Shown: piece after piece, positions 1-8,077 of the stretch
How the letters are laid out: each line of letters starts with the position of its first letter
Numbering within the stretch: position 1 is the stretch's first letter
Assembly: GCA_964637185.1 (NCBI GenBank)
Contig: CAZWVB010000007.1
Coordinates: 1 to 34,237 of the forward strand
Source: CAZSVP01 sp964637185
Lineage (GTDB): Bacteria; Patescibacteriota; Saccharimonadia; CAILAD01; BJGX01
Length of the DNA: 34,237 nt
Reading direction: 5' to 3'
Made by a program: the position numbers and the translations under genes
The notes under the pieces: generated by a model
The model's input: only the letters and a program-made list of their open reading frames with translations
Databases searched by the model: none
What the model was told of the DNA's origin: nothing

Positions 1-323
1 TGAAAGGCTCGTACTACTTGTACTATCGCGTCGCATTCGCGGATGTGACTCAAGAATTTGTTGCCAAGACCCTCTCCCTTGTTGGCACCGCGGACTATGC
101 CAGCAATATCTACAAAAGTACAAGCAGCCGGCACTGTTTTGGCAGAGTGCGATATCTCACTTAGCTTAGCTAACCGATCGTCGGGCACATTTACAATTCC
201 CACATTGGGCTCGATGGTAGCAAATGGATAGTTGGCTGCCAGTACTTGGTTTTTGGTCAGGGCATTGAATAGGGTGGATTTGCCGACATTGGGTAGGCCG
301 ACTATGCCAATAGAAAGACTCAT
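1..323 (-). CDS. ychF: Obg-like ATPase YchF, N-terminal part (runs off the left edge)
   Basis: The minus strand reads from an ATG at 323 to the window edge as 107 codons with no stop. The protein opens MSLSIGIVGLPNVGKSTLFN, which holds the P-loop GLPNVGKST (G1). It continues with FATIEPNVGIV (switch I/G2) and DIAGIVRGANKGEGLGN (G3 plus the glycine-rich stretch typical of YchF rather than Obg or Era). YchF is a universally conserved ribosome-associated P-loop ATPase of the OBG group, linked to translation and stress responses. The C-terminal TGS domain lies outside the window. There is no Shine-Dalgarno site: a TATAAT box ends only 8 nt before the ATG, so the mRNA is probably leaderless or nearly so. 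Confidence 0.95.
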   Translation of the reverse strand, partial: MSLSIGIVGLPNVGKSTLFNALTKNQVLAANYPFATIEPNVGIVNVPDDRLAKLSEISHSAKTVPAACTFVDIAGIVRGANKGEGLGNKFLSHIRECDAIVQVVRAF

Positions 324-331
324 AAGTGGTA

Positions 332-360
332 ATTATAGCAACTATTTTACATTATTTCCA
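332..360 (-). promoter_or_regulatory. Promoter of ychF (leaderless type)
   Basis: On the minus strand TATAAT lies at 337-332, preceded by TGC (extended -10). A TGGAAA hexamer lies 17 nt further upstream at 360-355. The -10 box ends 8 nt before the ychF ATG, so the predicted start of transcription falls about at the start codon. Confidence 0.7.
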
Positions 361-370
361 GGTTGAAGTA

Positions 371-399
371 TTTACAAATTATAAATATTATGGTATTAT
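371..399 (+). promoter_or_regulatory. Promoter of the 439-1011 gene
   Basis: TTTACA at 371-376, a 17-nt spacer and TATTAT at 394-399, with TGG before the -10. The predicted start near 406 gives a leader of about 33 nt that carries a Shine-Dalgarno site. This is a classical promoter, unlike that of the divergent ychF. Confidence 0.65.
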
Positions 400-438
400 T
401 TGCTCCTCTTCTCGAACATCGACCATAAAGGGGAGCAC

Positions 439-1011
439 ATGAAGAGAGTGCTTGTATTGCTTGTGGTGCTGATGGGTTCGTTGGTCGCGGTGGGGCGTGC
501 CGCAGCACAAACCACAACTACACAGGATCCAGACGTACCGGCTGGTTGTTTTGTGGCCAGCCATGTCTACGAGGGCGACCAGTTCGGCGACACCTTCGCC
601 GTGACCGTCGACTTCGTGGGTACCACGCAACCACCCTACAACATCCATGTGGTGGTGAGCGCGCAGCCGGGCTACTGGCTCATGCGGGTCAAGGGTGGCT
701 GGATTGGACCAGGTGGCGAGGTACAAGGCGTCGACTGGAGCAATCCGGATGGCGTCGCCAACCGTAGCTACAGCTTCGACGCTTACGGTGCAGGCATCGG
801 CATCCGAGGCATCGCTTGCCCTATCCCCATGACCACATCAACCACAACCATCGCACCGCCGTCGTTGATGTGTCCGGCACCCGGTGCCTTGGTGAACATC
901 GATGGCCAGCCAGTCTGCGTGCTGCCCACCACTACCACGAAGGTTGGGGTGGGGAGTGCCGGTGCCAGCGCGCCGGCCCCAGTGGTGGCCACACCGACCT
1001 TCACGGGCTGA
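439..1011 (+). CDS. Secreted Thr-rich protein of unknown function (190 aa)
   Basis: The ATG at 439 is chosen because AAAGGGGAG sits just upstream and it begins a clear signal peptide: MKR, a hydrophobic core of about 15 residues, then a likely cleavage after GRAAA. A TTG start at 400 would put 13 charged and polar residues before the signal. The mature part has two Cys in the N-terminal half, many Gly, Trp and Tyr residues, and two threonine runs (around TTSTTT and TTTT) with Pro/Ala-rich linkers that look like flexible or wall-spanning segments. No sortase motif or second membrane segment is visible. The gene is clearly GC-richer than its neighbours, with strong G/C preference at third positions. 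It is a single-gene unit with its own promoter and terminator. I do not recognise the family; export is inferred from the signal peptide. Confidence 0.75.
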   Translation: MKRVLVLLVVLMGSLVAVGRAAAQTTTTQDPDVPAGCFVASHVYEGDQFGDTFAVTVDFVGTTQPPYNIHVVVSAQPGYWLMRVKGGWIGPGGEVQGVDWSNPDGVANRSYSFDAYGAGIGIRGIACPIPMTTSTTTIAPPSLMCPAPGALVNIDGQPVCVLPTTTTKVGVGSAGASAPAPVVATPTFTG

Positions 1012-1040
1012 GCACATCTTGGGTCAACAGCCCAAACCAC

Positions 1041-1080
1041 GGGGCAGACTTCTACACGGAGTCTGCCCCGTTCGCGTTTT
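1041..1080 (+). terminator. Rho-independent terminator
   Basis: Perfect 10-bp stem, GGGGCAGACT (1041-1050) with AGTCTGCCCC (1060-1069), a 9-nt loop, and a T-rich tail ending in TTTT at 1080. It closes the 439-1011 transcript. Confidence 0.85.
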
Positions 1081-1119
1081 ATGAGATAACAGATTGTGGT
1101 ATCATGAGCATAAGAAGTT

Positions 1120-1380
1120 ATGGCAGAAATAAGTCCGAATACCACAAAGAATCATGTTGCAACACAAGCTACCAAGAACAAGCGTTTATTAGTGGTAACT
1201 ATTTTGGCTTTGTTATTTGCTGTTTTTGTGTTTCTTGTTGGATATTTACTATATAGCTACATCAGTGCGTACTCTCTTAGAAATGGTAAAGCTGATACAC
1301 CCATCGGTGATAAGAAGGATGGTCAACAAATTCCAACTAATAGTGCATCACCCGCAACTTATTCACCAACTAGGCAATGA
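1120..1380 (+). CDS. Small single-pass membrane protein (86 aa), unknown
   Basis: The ATG at 1120 follows a possible TGG-TATCAT -10 box at 1100-1105, giving a very short leader without a good Shine-Dalgarno site. The protein has a polar, lysine-containing N-terminus of about 22 residues, one strong hydrophobic segment (about residues 23-48, ending LVGYLLYSYI) and a polar Asp/Lys/Pro/Ser-rich tail of about 35 residues. Its stop overlaps the ATG of the next gene (ATGA at 1377-1380), so the two are translationally coupled and probably act together at the membrane. No family is recognised. Confidence 0.7.
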   Translation: MAEISPNTTKNHVATQATKNKRLLVVTILALLFAVFVFLVGYLLYSYISAYSLRNGKADTPIGDKKDGQQIPTNSASPATYSPTRQ

Positions 1381-3689
1381 GAAAATATTTACTTAGATTA
1401 ATGTTCGTAGGTGCAGTATTCATTACTACAGCATTAGCTTGCTTGCTTTTTAGTCCACATGCATTTGCTGTCGACAAAAGCTGCCATCATGATAGCGATG
1501 CAGTGTATCAGCCTGGTGCTGCGCCGATTGATGTCTGGTACGATGGGCAAATACCACGCTGGATACAGGGCTGTTTCCAGCGAATTGTTGATGAGCAGCA
1601 TGCGAGCTCACCTGACCCTATTGCTATTTCATTTATTTATTTATCACCAGAATCCTACTCGCCAAGTTCAAATCAGACAACTATACCGACAACCGCCAAG
1701 GCGCTGTTCTATTATTCCTATCCTAGAGATGGGGCTGTGCCAGGCTACCCAACTTGGATGGAGATGGGTCTACATGTTGACAGCACAAGCCCAAATGTAA
1801 TTAGCTGGCACTCAGATCCAAACTGCTTACTTAACCCAACAAGTGCATATTGTTTCGGGTTTTTACCTATTAGTTTTCAAAAAACTGGATTGGTGGGTTA
1901 TAACCAACATTGGATAAGCAATGAGACAGTTACACTAAATGTAGGTGCTCTTCCCAATTATGGTAGTAACATTTGCTACGGCATGAGGGGCTTTTTCCAC
2001 CCAGAGAATCGGCAATCTACAAGCGATACAGGTGGTAACTGTATCTATGTATATAAGAACCCTCCAGCACAATCAAACGGTAAGATTACTATTACCAAAT
2101 ATGGTCCCGACGACAGCAAAGTTAACGCCTGTTTGAACTTACTCTTGGCTTCTCTCGGCTGTACCAATGACACATTGGCAACCCAACATCAAAAGGTTTT
2201 TGATAACCTCGGCTTGCCTGCTGGAGTATTCCAGTATAATGTATCGACTGGTACAAGCCCAGGATGGCGAGTAGATAGGATACATGTAAACCAATATAAT
2301 AGTGCTGCAAATCTTATTGCCAACTATGATTCATCAAGCCCTAACTCACTTAGCCCGGTGCCTTTGGTTAGTGGAGGCACGACATTTGTGGATGTCTTTT
2401 ATTCCAATCCCAATCCTTCACCGGTCGGTGCTTTCGATGGTTTGAGATGTAATGCGAGCAAACAGTTGCAAGCCAATGGCTGGGCTATGGATATAAGTAA
2501 TCTTAATAAAAAAGTGAGAGTTGGATTTTGGGAAGGTGATGCGTCAGGCCCAAAGCGCAATCTGAATTTTACGCTTACAGCAGATGGACTTGGCAGGGCG
2601 GCAGAGAAGTGGAACGGTATCTCTCTCAATGGCCATCTTTTTGACGGGATCTTGCCATCAAGTCTGCAGGATGGCAATACTCACACAATTTATGCTTATG
2701 CCTTGGGCATTCGTGCCGACGGCAGCGAAGACGGAGACAATACGTTTATTGGATCAAAGTTCATTAACACTGCTGACTGTAGGCAGATAGTTAGTTTTTA
2801 CCCATGGCTGCAGACCAAATTTGGTAATGTTTTGGCTCAGGGTTTTGTTCAAGGCCAGCAACTGGACCAGGCTGGTAGTAGGCCAGCAGGCTCTACTGAC
2901 AAAGAGGCCACCAATCTAGTGATAGCGTCTGTTGTTGCCAGACCATTTTGTAGCAACAATCTCTATGCACTCGGTACTTCACCAATAGGGCAGAGACAAG
3001 GCTGCACTAGTGGGGGGTACTCTGTCAATGCCAACATCTCTGCTGTACAGGGTGCGCTTACCGAAGCCTGGCAACAGAATGGTGGTGGTAGCAATATCAG
3101 TTGTGACCCGCGCTTTGCTACCAAGGTGTTAACTACTGGAGCAAAAGTTGGCGCCAATATCAGCCCCGGCTGTAACAACGGCACCATCTACAAAACAGCC
3201 GCCAGTAAGTTGAGCGATGTGCTATCGAGTACAACTATTACAGATGGCAGGGCTACTATCTGGGCCGCGCCTTCGGGGCGGGTATTTACTATTGATGCGA
3301 CTTTGGCCAACGGCTATGGAAGCTATTCCGATCCAAAGCGTATCCCAAATCTGGCGATATTTGTAGATGGCGATGTTGAGATCAACTCAAATGTCTCACA
3401 GTTGGATGTTTCGATCATTTCTACCGGTATTATCAAATCTTGTGGTACTAATTATGTCAGTGGCGCTCCGAACTGCAACAATCAGCTTCAAGTCCATGGT
3501 TTTTGGCTAGCCAATGCTTTCCACTTCGGGCGTAATTACTTCAACCAAGCTGACCCGTCCAACAACCCAGCTGAGCTGTTTGTGCAGACTGGTCAATCGA
3601 TAGCATTTCCGCCTCCAGGGCTAGATCAGACCTATGGTGGCGACGATAGTTTGATCATACGTCGCGAAGACAATCCACGGCTACAATAG
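1377..3689 (+). CDS. Large secreted protein (770 aa), candidate pilus-associated or surface protein
   Basis: The first 31 residues are a signal peptide ending in PHAFA before VDK. The mature protein is rich in Asn, Ser, Gly and Tyr with scattered Cys, as expected of an extracellular, possibly disulfide-bonded protein. Residues about 346-460 resemble the repeated beta-sandwich module of many bacterial exoproteins, with GWAMD followed later by GHLFDG and DGNTHTIYAYA. The last 130 residues look like a beta-helical or bactofilin-like end (FVDGDVEINSNVS, then an Asn-rich stretch). It lies immediately upstream of pilM on the same strand, so a role as a PilY1-like tip protein or adhesin is possible, but no PilY1 propeller was recognised. 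Composition matches the pilus genes, not the GC-rich gene at 439. Translation is coupled to the preceding small membrane protein. Confidence 0.75.
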   Translation: MRKYLLRLMFVGAVFITTALACLLFSPHAFAVDKSCHHDSDAVYQPGAAPIDVWYDGQIPRWIQGCFQRIVDEQHASSPDPIAISFIYLSPESYSPSSNQTTIPTTAKALFYYSYPRDGAVPGYPTWMEMGLHVDSTSPNVISWHSDPNCLLNPTSAYCFGFLPISFQKTGLVGYNQHWISNETVTLNVGALPNYGSNICYGMRGFFHPENRQSTSDTGGNCIYVYKNPPAQSNGKITITKYGPDDSKVNACLNLLLASLGCTNDTLATQHQKVFDNLGLPAGVFQYNVSTGTSPGWRVDRIHVNQYNSAANLIANYDSSSPNSLSPVPLVSGGTTFVDVFYSNPNPSPVGAFDGLRCNASKQLQANGWAMDISNLNKKVRVGFWEGDASGPKRNLNFTLTADGLGRAAEKWNGISLNGHLFDGILPSSLQDGNTHTIYAYALGIRADGSEDGDNTFIGSKFINTADCRQIVSFYPWLQTKFGNVLAQGFVQGQQLDQAGSRPAGSTDKEATNLVIASVVARPFCSNNLYALGTSPIGQRQGCTSGGYSVNANISAVQGALTEAWQQNGGGSNISCDPRFATKVLTTGAKVGANISPGCNNGTIYKTAASKLSDVLSSTTITDGRATIWAAPSGRVFTIDATLANGYGSYSDPKRIPNLAIFVDGDVEINSNVSQLDVSIISTGIIKSCGTNYVSGAPNCNNQLQVHGFWLANAFHFGRNYFNQADPSNNPAELFVQTGQSIAFPPPGLDQTYGGDDSLIIRREDNPRLQ

Positions 3690-3712
3690 TCTTCCTTATA
3701 GTAAAGCTCTTA

Positions 3713-3721
3713 TGCTAAAAT
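3713..3721 (+). promoter_or_regulatory. Extended -10 promoter of pilM (leaderless type)
   Basis: TGC-TAAAAT, with the hexamer at 3716-3721, is followed by exactly 6 nt and then the ATG at 3728. This places the predicted transcription start on the start codon. No Shine-Dalgarno sequence fits between them. Confidence 0.65.
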
Positions 3722-3727
3722 ATTAGC

Positions 3728-4771
3728 ATGCGTCTCTTCGACCAAGAAGATAACTATTTTGGTATTGATCTTGGAAGTAATTCGATCAAATTAGCCCAAG
3801 TGCGCGAGCTGCATGGCAGCCCGAGCCTGATTACCTATGGCGATATTGAGACCCCAGCCAACATGCTCAGTAGCGACTCTGAAATCGATCAAAACCGCAT
3901 TGCCGATTTGATAAAACAGCTGGCCGACGATGCCAGGGTGACTAGCAAAAATGTAGTAGCTGGACTACCCGCTAGCGCTACTTATACTTCTGTTATCAAG
4001 GTACCCAAGCTCAAAGATGCTGAGCTAGCCCAAAGTATCCGATTTCAAGCCGACAAATACATACCAATGGCGATCGATCAGGTCAAACTCGATTGGCTAG
4101 TAGTAGGTGAGGATGAGGAAAATGACGAGCAAGAGGTGCTGTTGGTAGCTGCTCCTATCAGTACTGCCACCAAATACCTCAATATCTTGCAAAAGGCTGG
4201 TTTTGAGTTGCTGGCGCTTGAGATCAACCCTTTGGCCCAAGCTCGCTCACTAATTAGTCAAAAAGATCCTGATCACTGTGTAGTGATACTAGATATGGGT
4301 GTCAACAATACTGACTTGTCAGTAATCGACAAGGGTGTGCCACGCTTGGTGCGGTCTATATCAGTAGGCGCCAGAACATTTCGACGCATGATTAGTCAAA
4401 ACTTGGGTGTCGATGATACTCAAGCCGATCAATTCATGAAGAAGTTCGGTATGATGGAGGGCAAACTCGACAACCAAGTGGTGCGCAGCATGAAACCACT
4501 AGTCGACAACCTCATCGAAGAGACCAAGAAATCAGTCAGCTTCTATCAAGAAAAATCCAATGATCGCAAGGTTGAGCGGGTGATTATTACCGGCGGTACT
4601 ACAGCCTTGCCAGAACTGCCAATGTATCTGGCCAACAACATCGGCTTGACTGTAGAGATAGGCAATCCATGGCAAAATGTCAGTTATCCTAGTGAGATCC
4701 AGCAACAATTAGCAGGGCTGGCACTCAACTATGCTACAGCGCTAGGTCTGGCTCTGAGGAACTTCGTATGA
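3728..4771 (+). CDS. pilM: Type IV pilus assembly actin-like ATPase PilM (347 aa)
   Basis: An actin-like ATPase that works on the cytoplasmic face of the inner-membrane pilus platform and binds the N-terminal tail of PilN. The phosphate-1 motif YFGIDLGSNSIKLAQV is near residue 11, the phosphate-2-like VILDMGVNNTDLSVI near 187, and the adenosine motif VIITGGTTALPEL near 280. Length is normal for the family. Its stop overlaps the pilN start (ATGA at 4768-4771). It opens the operon pilM-pilN-pilO-small protein-pilB-pilT-pilC and appears to be read from a leaderless promoter. Confidence 0.95.
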   Translation: MRLFDQEDNYFGIDLGSNSIKLAQVRELHGSPSLITYGDIETPANMLSSDSEIDQNRIADLIKQLADDARVTSKNVVAGLPASATYTSVIKVPKLKDAELAQSIRFQADKYIPMAIDQVKLDWLVVGEDEENDEQEVLLVAAPISTATKYLNILQKAGFELLALEINPLAQARSLISQKDPDHCVVILDMGVNNTDLSVIDKGVPRLVRSISVGARTFRRMISQNLGVDDTQADQFMKKFGMMEGKLDNQVVRSMKPLVDNLIEETKKSVSFYQEKSNDRKVERVIITGGTTALPELPMYLANNIGLTVEIGNPWQNVSYPSEIQQQLAGLALNYATALGLALRNFV

Positions 4772-5370
4772 GCGTACGTGTCAATCTGCTACCAGAAGCT
4801 CGCATGCATACCCTGGAGCTGCGGGCGCGAAAGAGATTGTTCAATACCATCACTACTGTCGTGGCGGTTATAGCAGGGACTATTTTGGTAACCTTATTGC
4901 TACTACTCGGCTACACATATTCACAGCAGCGGCTCAATGCGGCCAAAATAGTGAGTCTAGATAGCGATATCGCCAAACAACGTGACATGGAGCAAAGCGC
5001 GGCTACTCTACAAGAACATCTGGCAAGCTTTTATCAGCTCAATGCCACCCGTCTGTATGTATCATCCGTGTTCACAAATGTGGGTAATACCATACCCAAT
5101 GGGGTCAAGATCACCAACTTTCAGATATCGGCCAACAATCTAGTTACCGTATCTGGTACGGCACAGTCGATTGCTGAGGTTAGCACTTTCTCACAGGCCC
5201 TAGAGGAGTACAATGTCAACTACAAACCTCAAGAGGGATATGATCGCAAGCCGTTTTTTACTACCATCAATATTACTTCAGTGACCAAAGATACCTCGAC
5301 CGGCCAAGTTAACTTCACGATGACCTTCAAAGCAGATCCAGCAGTATTCAATAAGCCACCAGCGAGCTAG
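4768..5370 (+). CDS. pilN: Pilus assembly protein PilN (200 aa)
   Basis: The protein begins MSVRVNLLPEAR, matching the conserved INLLP-type motif with which PilN docks on PilM. A membrane segment follows at about residues 27-50 (TVVAVIAGTILVTLLLLLG), then a coiled-coil stretch and a small extracytoplasmic alpha/beta domain. In characterised systems PilN pairs with PilO to link cytoplasmic PilM and the ATPases to the pilin platform. Overlaps pilM by 4 nt and lies 2 nt before pilO. Confidence 0.92.
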   Translation: MSVRVNLLPEARMHTLELRARKRLFNTITTVVAVIAGTILVTLLLLLGYTYSQQRLNAAKIVSLDSDIAKQRDMEQSAATLQEHLASFYQLNATRLYVSSVFTNVGNTIPNGVKITNFQISANNLVTVSGTAQSIAEVSTFSQALEEYNVNYKPQEGYDRKPFFTTINITSVTKDTSTGQVNFTMTFKADPAVFNKPPAS

Positions 5371-5372
5371 TT

Positions 5373-6047
5373 ATGGCAGAGAAGAATCCCAAAACCAAAG
5401 ATAAATCCAAACCTGCTCCTGTCGTCACTGAGAAGATTGAGACGGAGGAGCGCAAGACTCGCAATCACATCATCATATTGTGTGTAGTGATTGGGTTGAT
5501 TGTGTTAGGTGGCGGTTTTCTTATTTACTATCTAGCAGGTGTGTACTCTTACCAAGCAAATAAGCTCAAGGCTCAAGATGAGCAGATCAAGCTGCTTGAG
5601 CAGAAGCAGAAAAATCTGGTAGAGCTCAAACCAAATTATGAAGCCATCACTGCTAAGAATTCCAATGGTGTGAGCGACGCCGATCTAATACTGCGAGCTT
5701 TGCCCACTGAGACTGATTTCAATGGGTTGATTGCTATGTTAGAGAAGATGGGCCAACAGAGTGGCGTCAAGATCACTAGCGCCACCCAGCAGACCTCACA
5801 GTCGGGGCAGAGTAATGCTGGTGCGGTAGGTGCGGCCCAAACAGTCGGCTTTACGGTAGCCGTCGAAGGCTCTTACCAAGGCCTAATAGACTTTTTGAAA
5901 AAGACCGAGCAAAGCTCTCGAGTAATCAACTTTGTAAGCATGGCTCTCACAGGAGGTAGTGGGCAGCCCATACAGGCCAATTTGACCATGAATAGCTACT
6001 GGCAGCCACCAGCCGATATCAAACCCACCACGAGGCCGCTACAATGA
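5373..6047 (+). CDS. pilO: Pilus assembly protein PilO (224 aa)
   Basis: A Lys/Glu-rich cytoplasmic head of about 30 residues precedes one membrane segment (about 32-56, HIIILCVVIGLIVLGGGF). A coiled coil rich in Lys, Gln and Glu follows, then a ferredoxin-like domain with the recognisable LPTETDFNGLIAMLEKMGQQSGV and VEGSYQGLIDFLKKTE. These are hallmarks of PilO, the heterodimer partner of PilN. The charged head is longer than in Proteobacteria. The stop overlaps the next start by 4 nt. Confidence 0.9.
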   Translation: MAEKNPKTKDKSKPAPVVTEKIETEERKTRNHIIILCVVIGLIVLGGGFLIYYLAGVYSYQANKLKAQDEQIKLLEQKQKNLVELKPNYEAITAKNSNGVSDADLILRALPTETDFNGLIAMLEKMGQQSGVKITSATQQTSQSGQSNAGAVGAAQTVGFTVAVEGSYQGLIDFLKKTEQSSRVINFVSMALTGGSGQPIQANLTMNSYWQPPADIKPTTRPLQ

Positions 6048-6283
6048 AAAAACGCGATATAACTCTTCTGGTAGTGGCAGTGTTGATAGTAATAGTGACA
6101 CTGGCGCTGATTTATCGCTATATCATTCCGCCTCCCAAGGACACTGGTATCACTGTTATTGTTCCACATCCAGTCGATCCCAATTTCAATCAACAGCAGC
6201 TCGATACGCTGAAGAATAAAACTACCGATTTCTCAGCCGATATTACACCCAAAGACTCCGGTAACAAGCCAATTATTCAATAG
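6044..6283 (+). CDS. Small single-pass membrane protein in the pilP position (79 aa)
   Basis: Begins MKKRDI followed by a membrane segment (about residues 7-27, LLVVAVLIVIVTLALIYRY) and then a short Pro-rich polar tail (IIPPPKDTG). It overlaps pilO by 4 nt and ends 8 nt before pilB, so it is cotranscribed with the platform genes. In diderm bacteria the gene after pilO is the lipoprotein pilP, which bridges to the secretin. This protein has no lipobox and no PilP domain, and the organism appears to lack a secretin. It is therefore a positional replacement only; function unknown. Confidence 0.75.
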   Translation: MKKRDITLLVVAVLIVIVTLALIYRYIIPPPKDTGITVIVPHPVDPNFNQQQLDTLKNKTTDFSADITPKDSGNKPIIQ

Positions 6284-6291
6284 GTGCTGAT

Positions 6292-8067
6292 ATGTTGTCG
6301 CAAGCATCTGAGCAGAAAATAGAACAACTCCTGGTCAGCAGTGGTCATGTAGATAAGGCCAAGCTAGGTGATCTCAAGATTGAGTCGGCCAAATCCAACA
6401 AGACGCTTATTCAATTGTTGGTAGATCGCAAAGTCATATCCTCGCTTGAGGCTACCAAGCTAATTGCTCAGGCCAGCGGGCTTAGATTTGTTGATTTGGG
6501 TGGTAAAACCACACCAGAGGATGTGATCAATCTGATACCAAGAGAAGTGGCTGAGGCCTACAAGGCAGTACCGTTTGCTGGTGATGGAGGGCTTCTTAGT
6601 GTTGCCATGGTAGATCCGGAGAATTTGCAGGCCGTGGACTTCATAGCTCGCAAAACTGGCTATCAGATCAAGCCATATTTAGCAGACCCAGAACAGATTC
6701 AGGCATGGATCAACCGAATCAGTGGTAATCTTAAGGTGGAAGTGTCCGAAGCTCTCGAATCAGGCGAGGAGCCAAAGAGCGCAGAACTAGTTAAGCAAAA
6801 AGATGCCAAGCAGGTTGAGACCATCGTCCAAGATGCTCCTATCACTCGGGCTCTAAATACTATCCTGGAGTATGCTGCCCAATCAAGAGCCTCGGATATA
6901 CACATTGAACCACGTGAGAACGAGGTGAAGATACGCTATCGCATTGATGGCATACTGCGCGAAGTGATGAGCTTGCCTAAGAGTACTGAAGCAGCCTTGG
7001 TCACTCGTATAAAAATTTTATCCAATCTTAAAATAGATGAGCATAGAGTACCTCAAGATGGGCAAGCAAAATTTGTGTTCAACGGCAAAGAGATTGATCT
7101 TCGTATCAACATTGCACCGATTACTTTTGGTGAACAAGTAGTCATAAGATTGTTAGACAAAACTGATTCATTGATCAAACTCAACGGGCTGGGTTTCCGC
7201 GGTCAAGCAGCAGCACTAGTGCAGAAAGGTATCAACAAACCGCATGGCATGGTACTTTCGACTGGCCCCACCGGATCAGGTAAATCCACGACTCTGTATG
7301 CGATTATCCAGGAGATTATTACACCTAAGATCAACATCGTTACTTTAGAGGATCCAGTGGAATACTCGGTCAATGGTGTCAATCAGATGCAGGTCAACCC
7401 TGGTGTCGGTCTGACTTTTGCCAACGGCTTACGCTCGATCTTGCGCCAAGACCCGAATGTCATCATGGTGGGTGAGATTCGTGATCACGAGACGGCTGAT
7501 TTGGCCGTGCAATCATCACTGACTGGTCATCTGGTGTTGTCCACTCTGCATACCAATTCGGCAGCCGGTGTACTGCCACGTTTGCTAGACATGGGTATTG
7601 AGCCGTATCTAATAGCATCTACTGTCAATACTGTCATTGGTCAGCGTCTAGTGCGCAAAGTTTGCACCAATTGTCGCAAGCCCTATCAGGCTAGCGCGGC
7701 CGCTGTAGAGATGATCAACAAGGTACTGGGCGATGTACTGCCCAAATCCAAACAAGAGGTAGCCACCAAGGTCAAGTACTTGGGCTATGACAATTTGCCA
7801 CTGGCTGGTCAAACCGCTTATACTTTGTACAAGGGGGAGGGCTGCGATCAATGCCAAGATGGTTATCAGGGTCGGATTGGTATCTTCGAAGTTTTTGAGA
7901 TCAATGCTGCCATCGAGAAGCTGCTACTTGGTCGCGCTACCAGCACAGCTATCCAGCAACAAGCCTGTGTTGACGGTATGTTGACGATGCAGCAAGATGG
8001 TCTGCTCAAAACCCTGACCGGTATAACAACACTAGAAGAAGTGGCCCGCGTGGCTAGCGACTATTAG
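6292..8067 (+). CDS. pilB: Type IV pilus extension ATPase PilB / GspE family (591 aa)
   Basis: A hexameric cytoplasmic ATPase that powers pilin polymerisation through PilC. The N-terminal MshEN/GspE N-domain covers about residues 1-150. The ATPase core has Walker A GPTGSGKST at 325-333, the Asp box near EDPVEYSV, the Walker B region VIMVGEIRD with E395, and the His box GHLVLSTLHTN. A zinc-binding tetracysteine, CTNC (458-461) and CDQC (518-521), separates PilB-type extension ATPases from PilT, which lacks it. Full length for the family. The start is the ATG 8 nt after the small gene. Confidence 0.96.
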   Translation: MLSQASEQKIEQLLVSSGHVDKAKLGDLKIESAKSNKTLIQLLVDRKVISSLEATKLIAQASGLRFVDLGGKTTPEDVINLIPREVAEAYKAVPFAGDGGLLSVAMVDPENLQAVDFIARKTGYQIKPYLADPEQIQAWINRISGNLKVEVSEALESGEEPKSAELVKQKDAKQVETIVQDAPITRALNTILEYAAQSRASDIHIEPRENEVKIRYRIDGILREVMSLPKSTEAALVTRIKILSNLKIDEHRVPQDGQAKFVFNGKEIDLRINIAPITFGEQVVIRLLDKTDSLIKLNGLGFRGQAAALVQKGINKPHGMVLSTGPTGSGKSTTLYAIIQEIITPKINIVTLEDPVEYSVNGVNQMQVNPGVGLTFANGLRSILRQDPNVIMVGEIRDHETADLAVQSSLTGHLVLSTLHTNSAAGVLPRLLDMGIEPYLIASTVNTVIGQRLVRKVCTNCRKPYQASAAAVEMINKVLGDVLPKSKQEVATKVKYLGYDNLPLAGQTAYTLYKGEGCDQCQDGYQGRIGIFEVFEINAAIEKLLLGRATSTAIQQQACVDGMLTMQQDGLLKTLTGITTLEEVARVASDY

Positions 8068-8077
8068 AGGAGGATAG

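Noticed and set aside
388..726. 112-aa minus-strand reading frame opposite the secreted Thr-rich protein
   Set aside because: Lies across a promoter and signal peptide of a convincing plus-strand gene; composition of the frame is that of an antisense shadow in GC-rich DNA.
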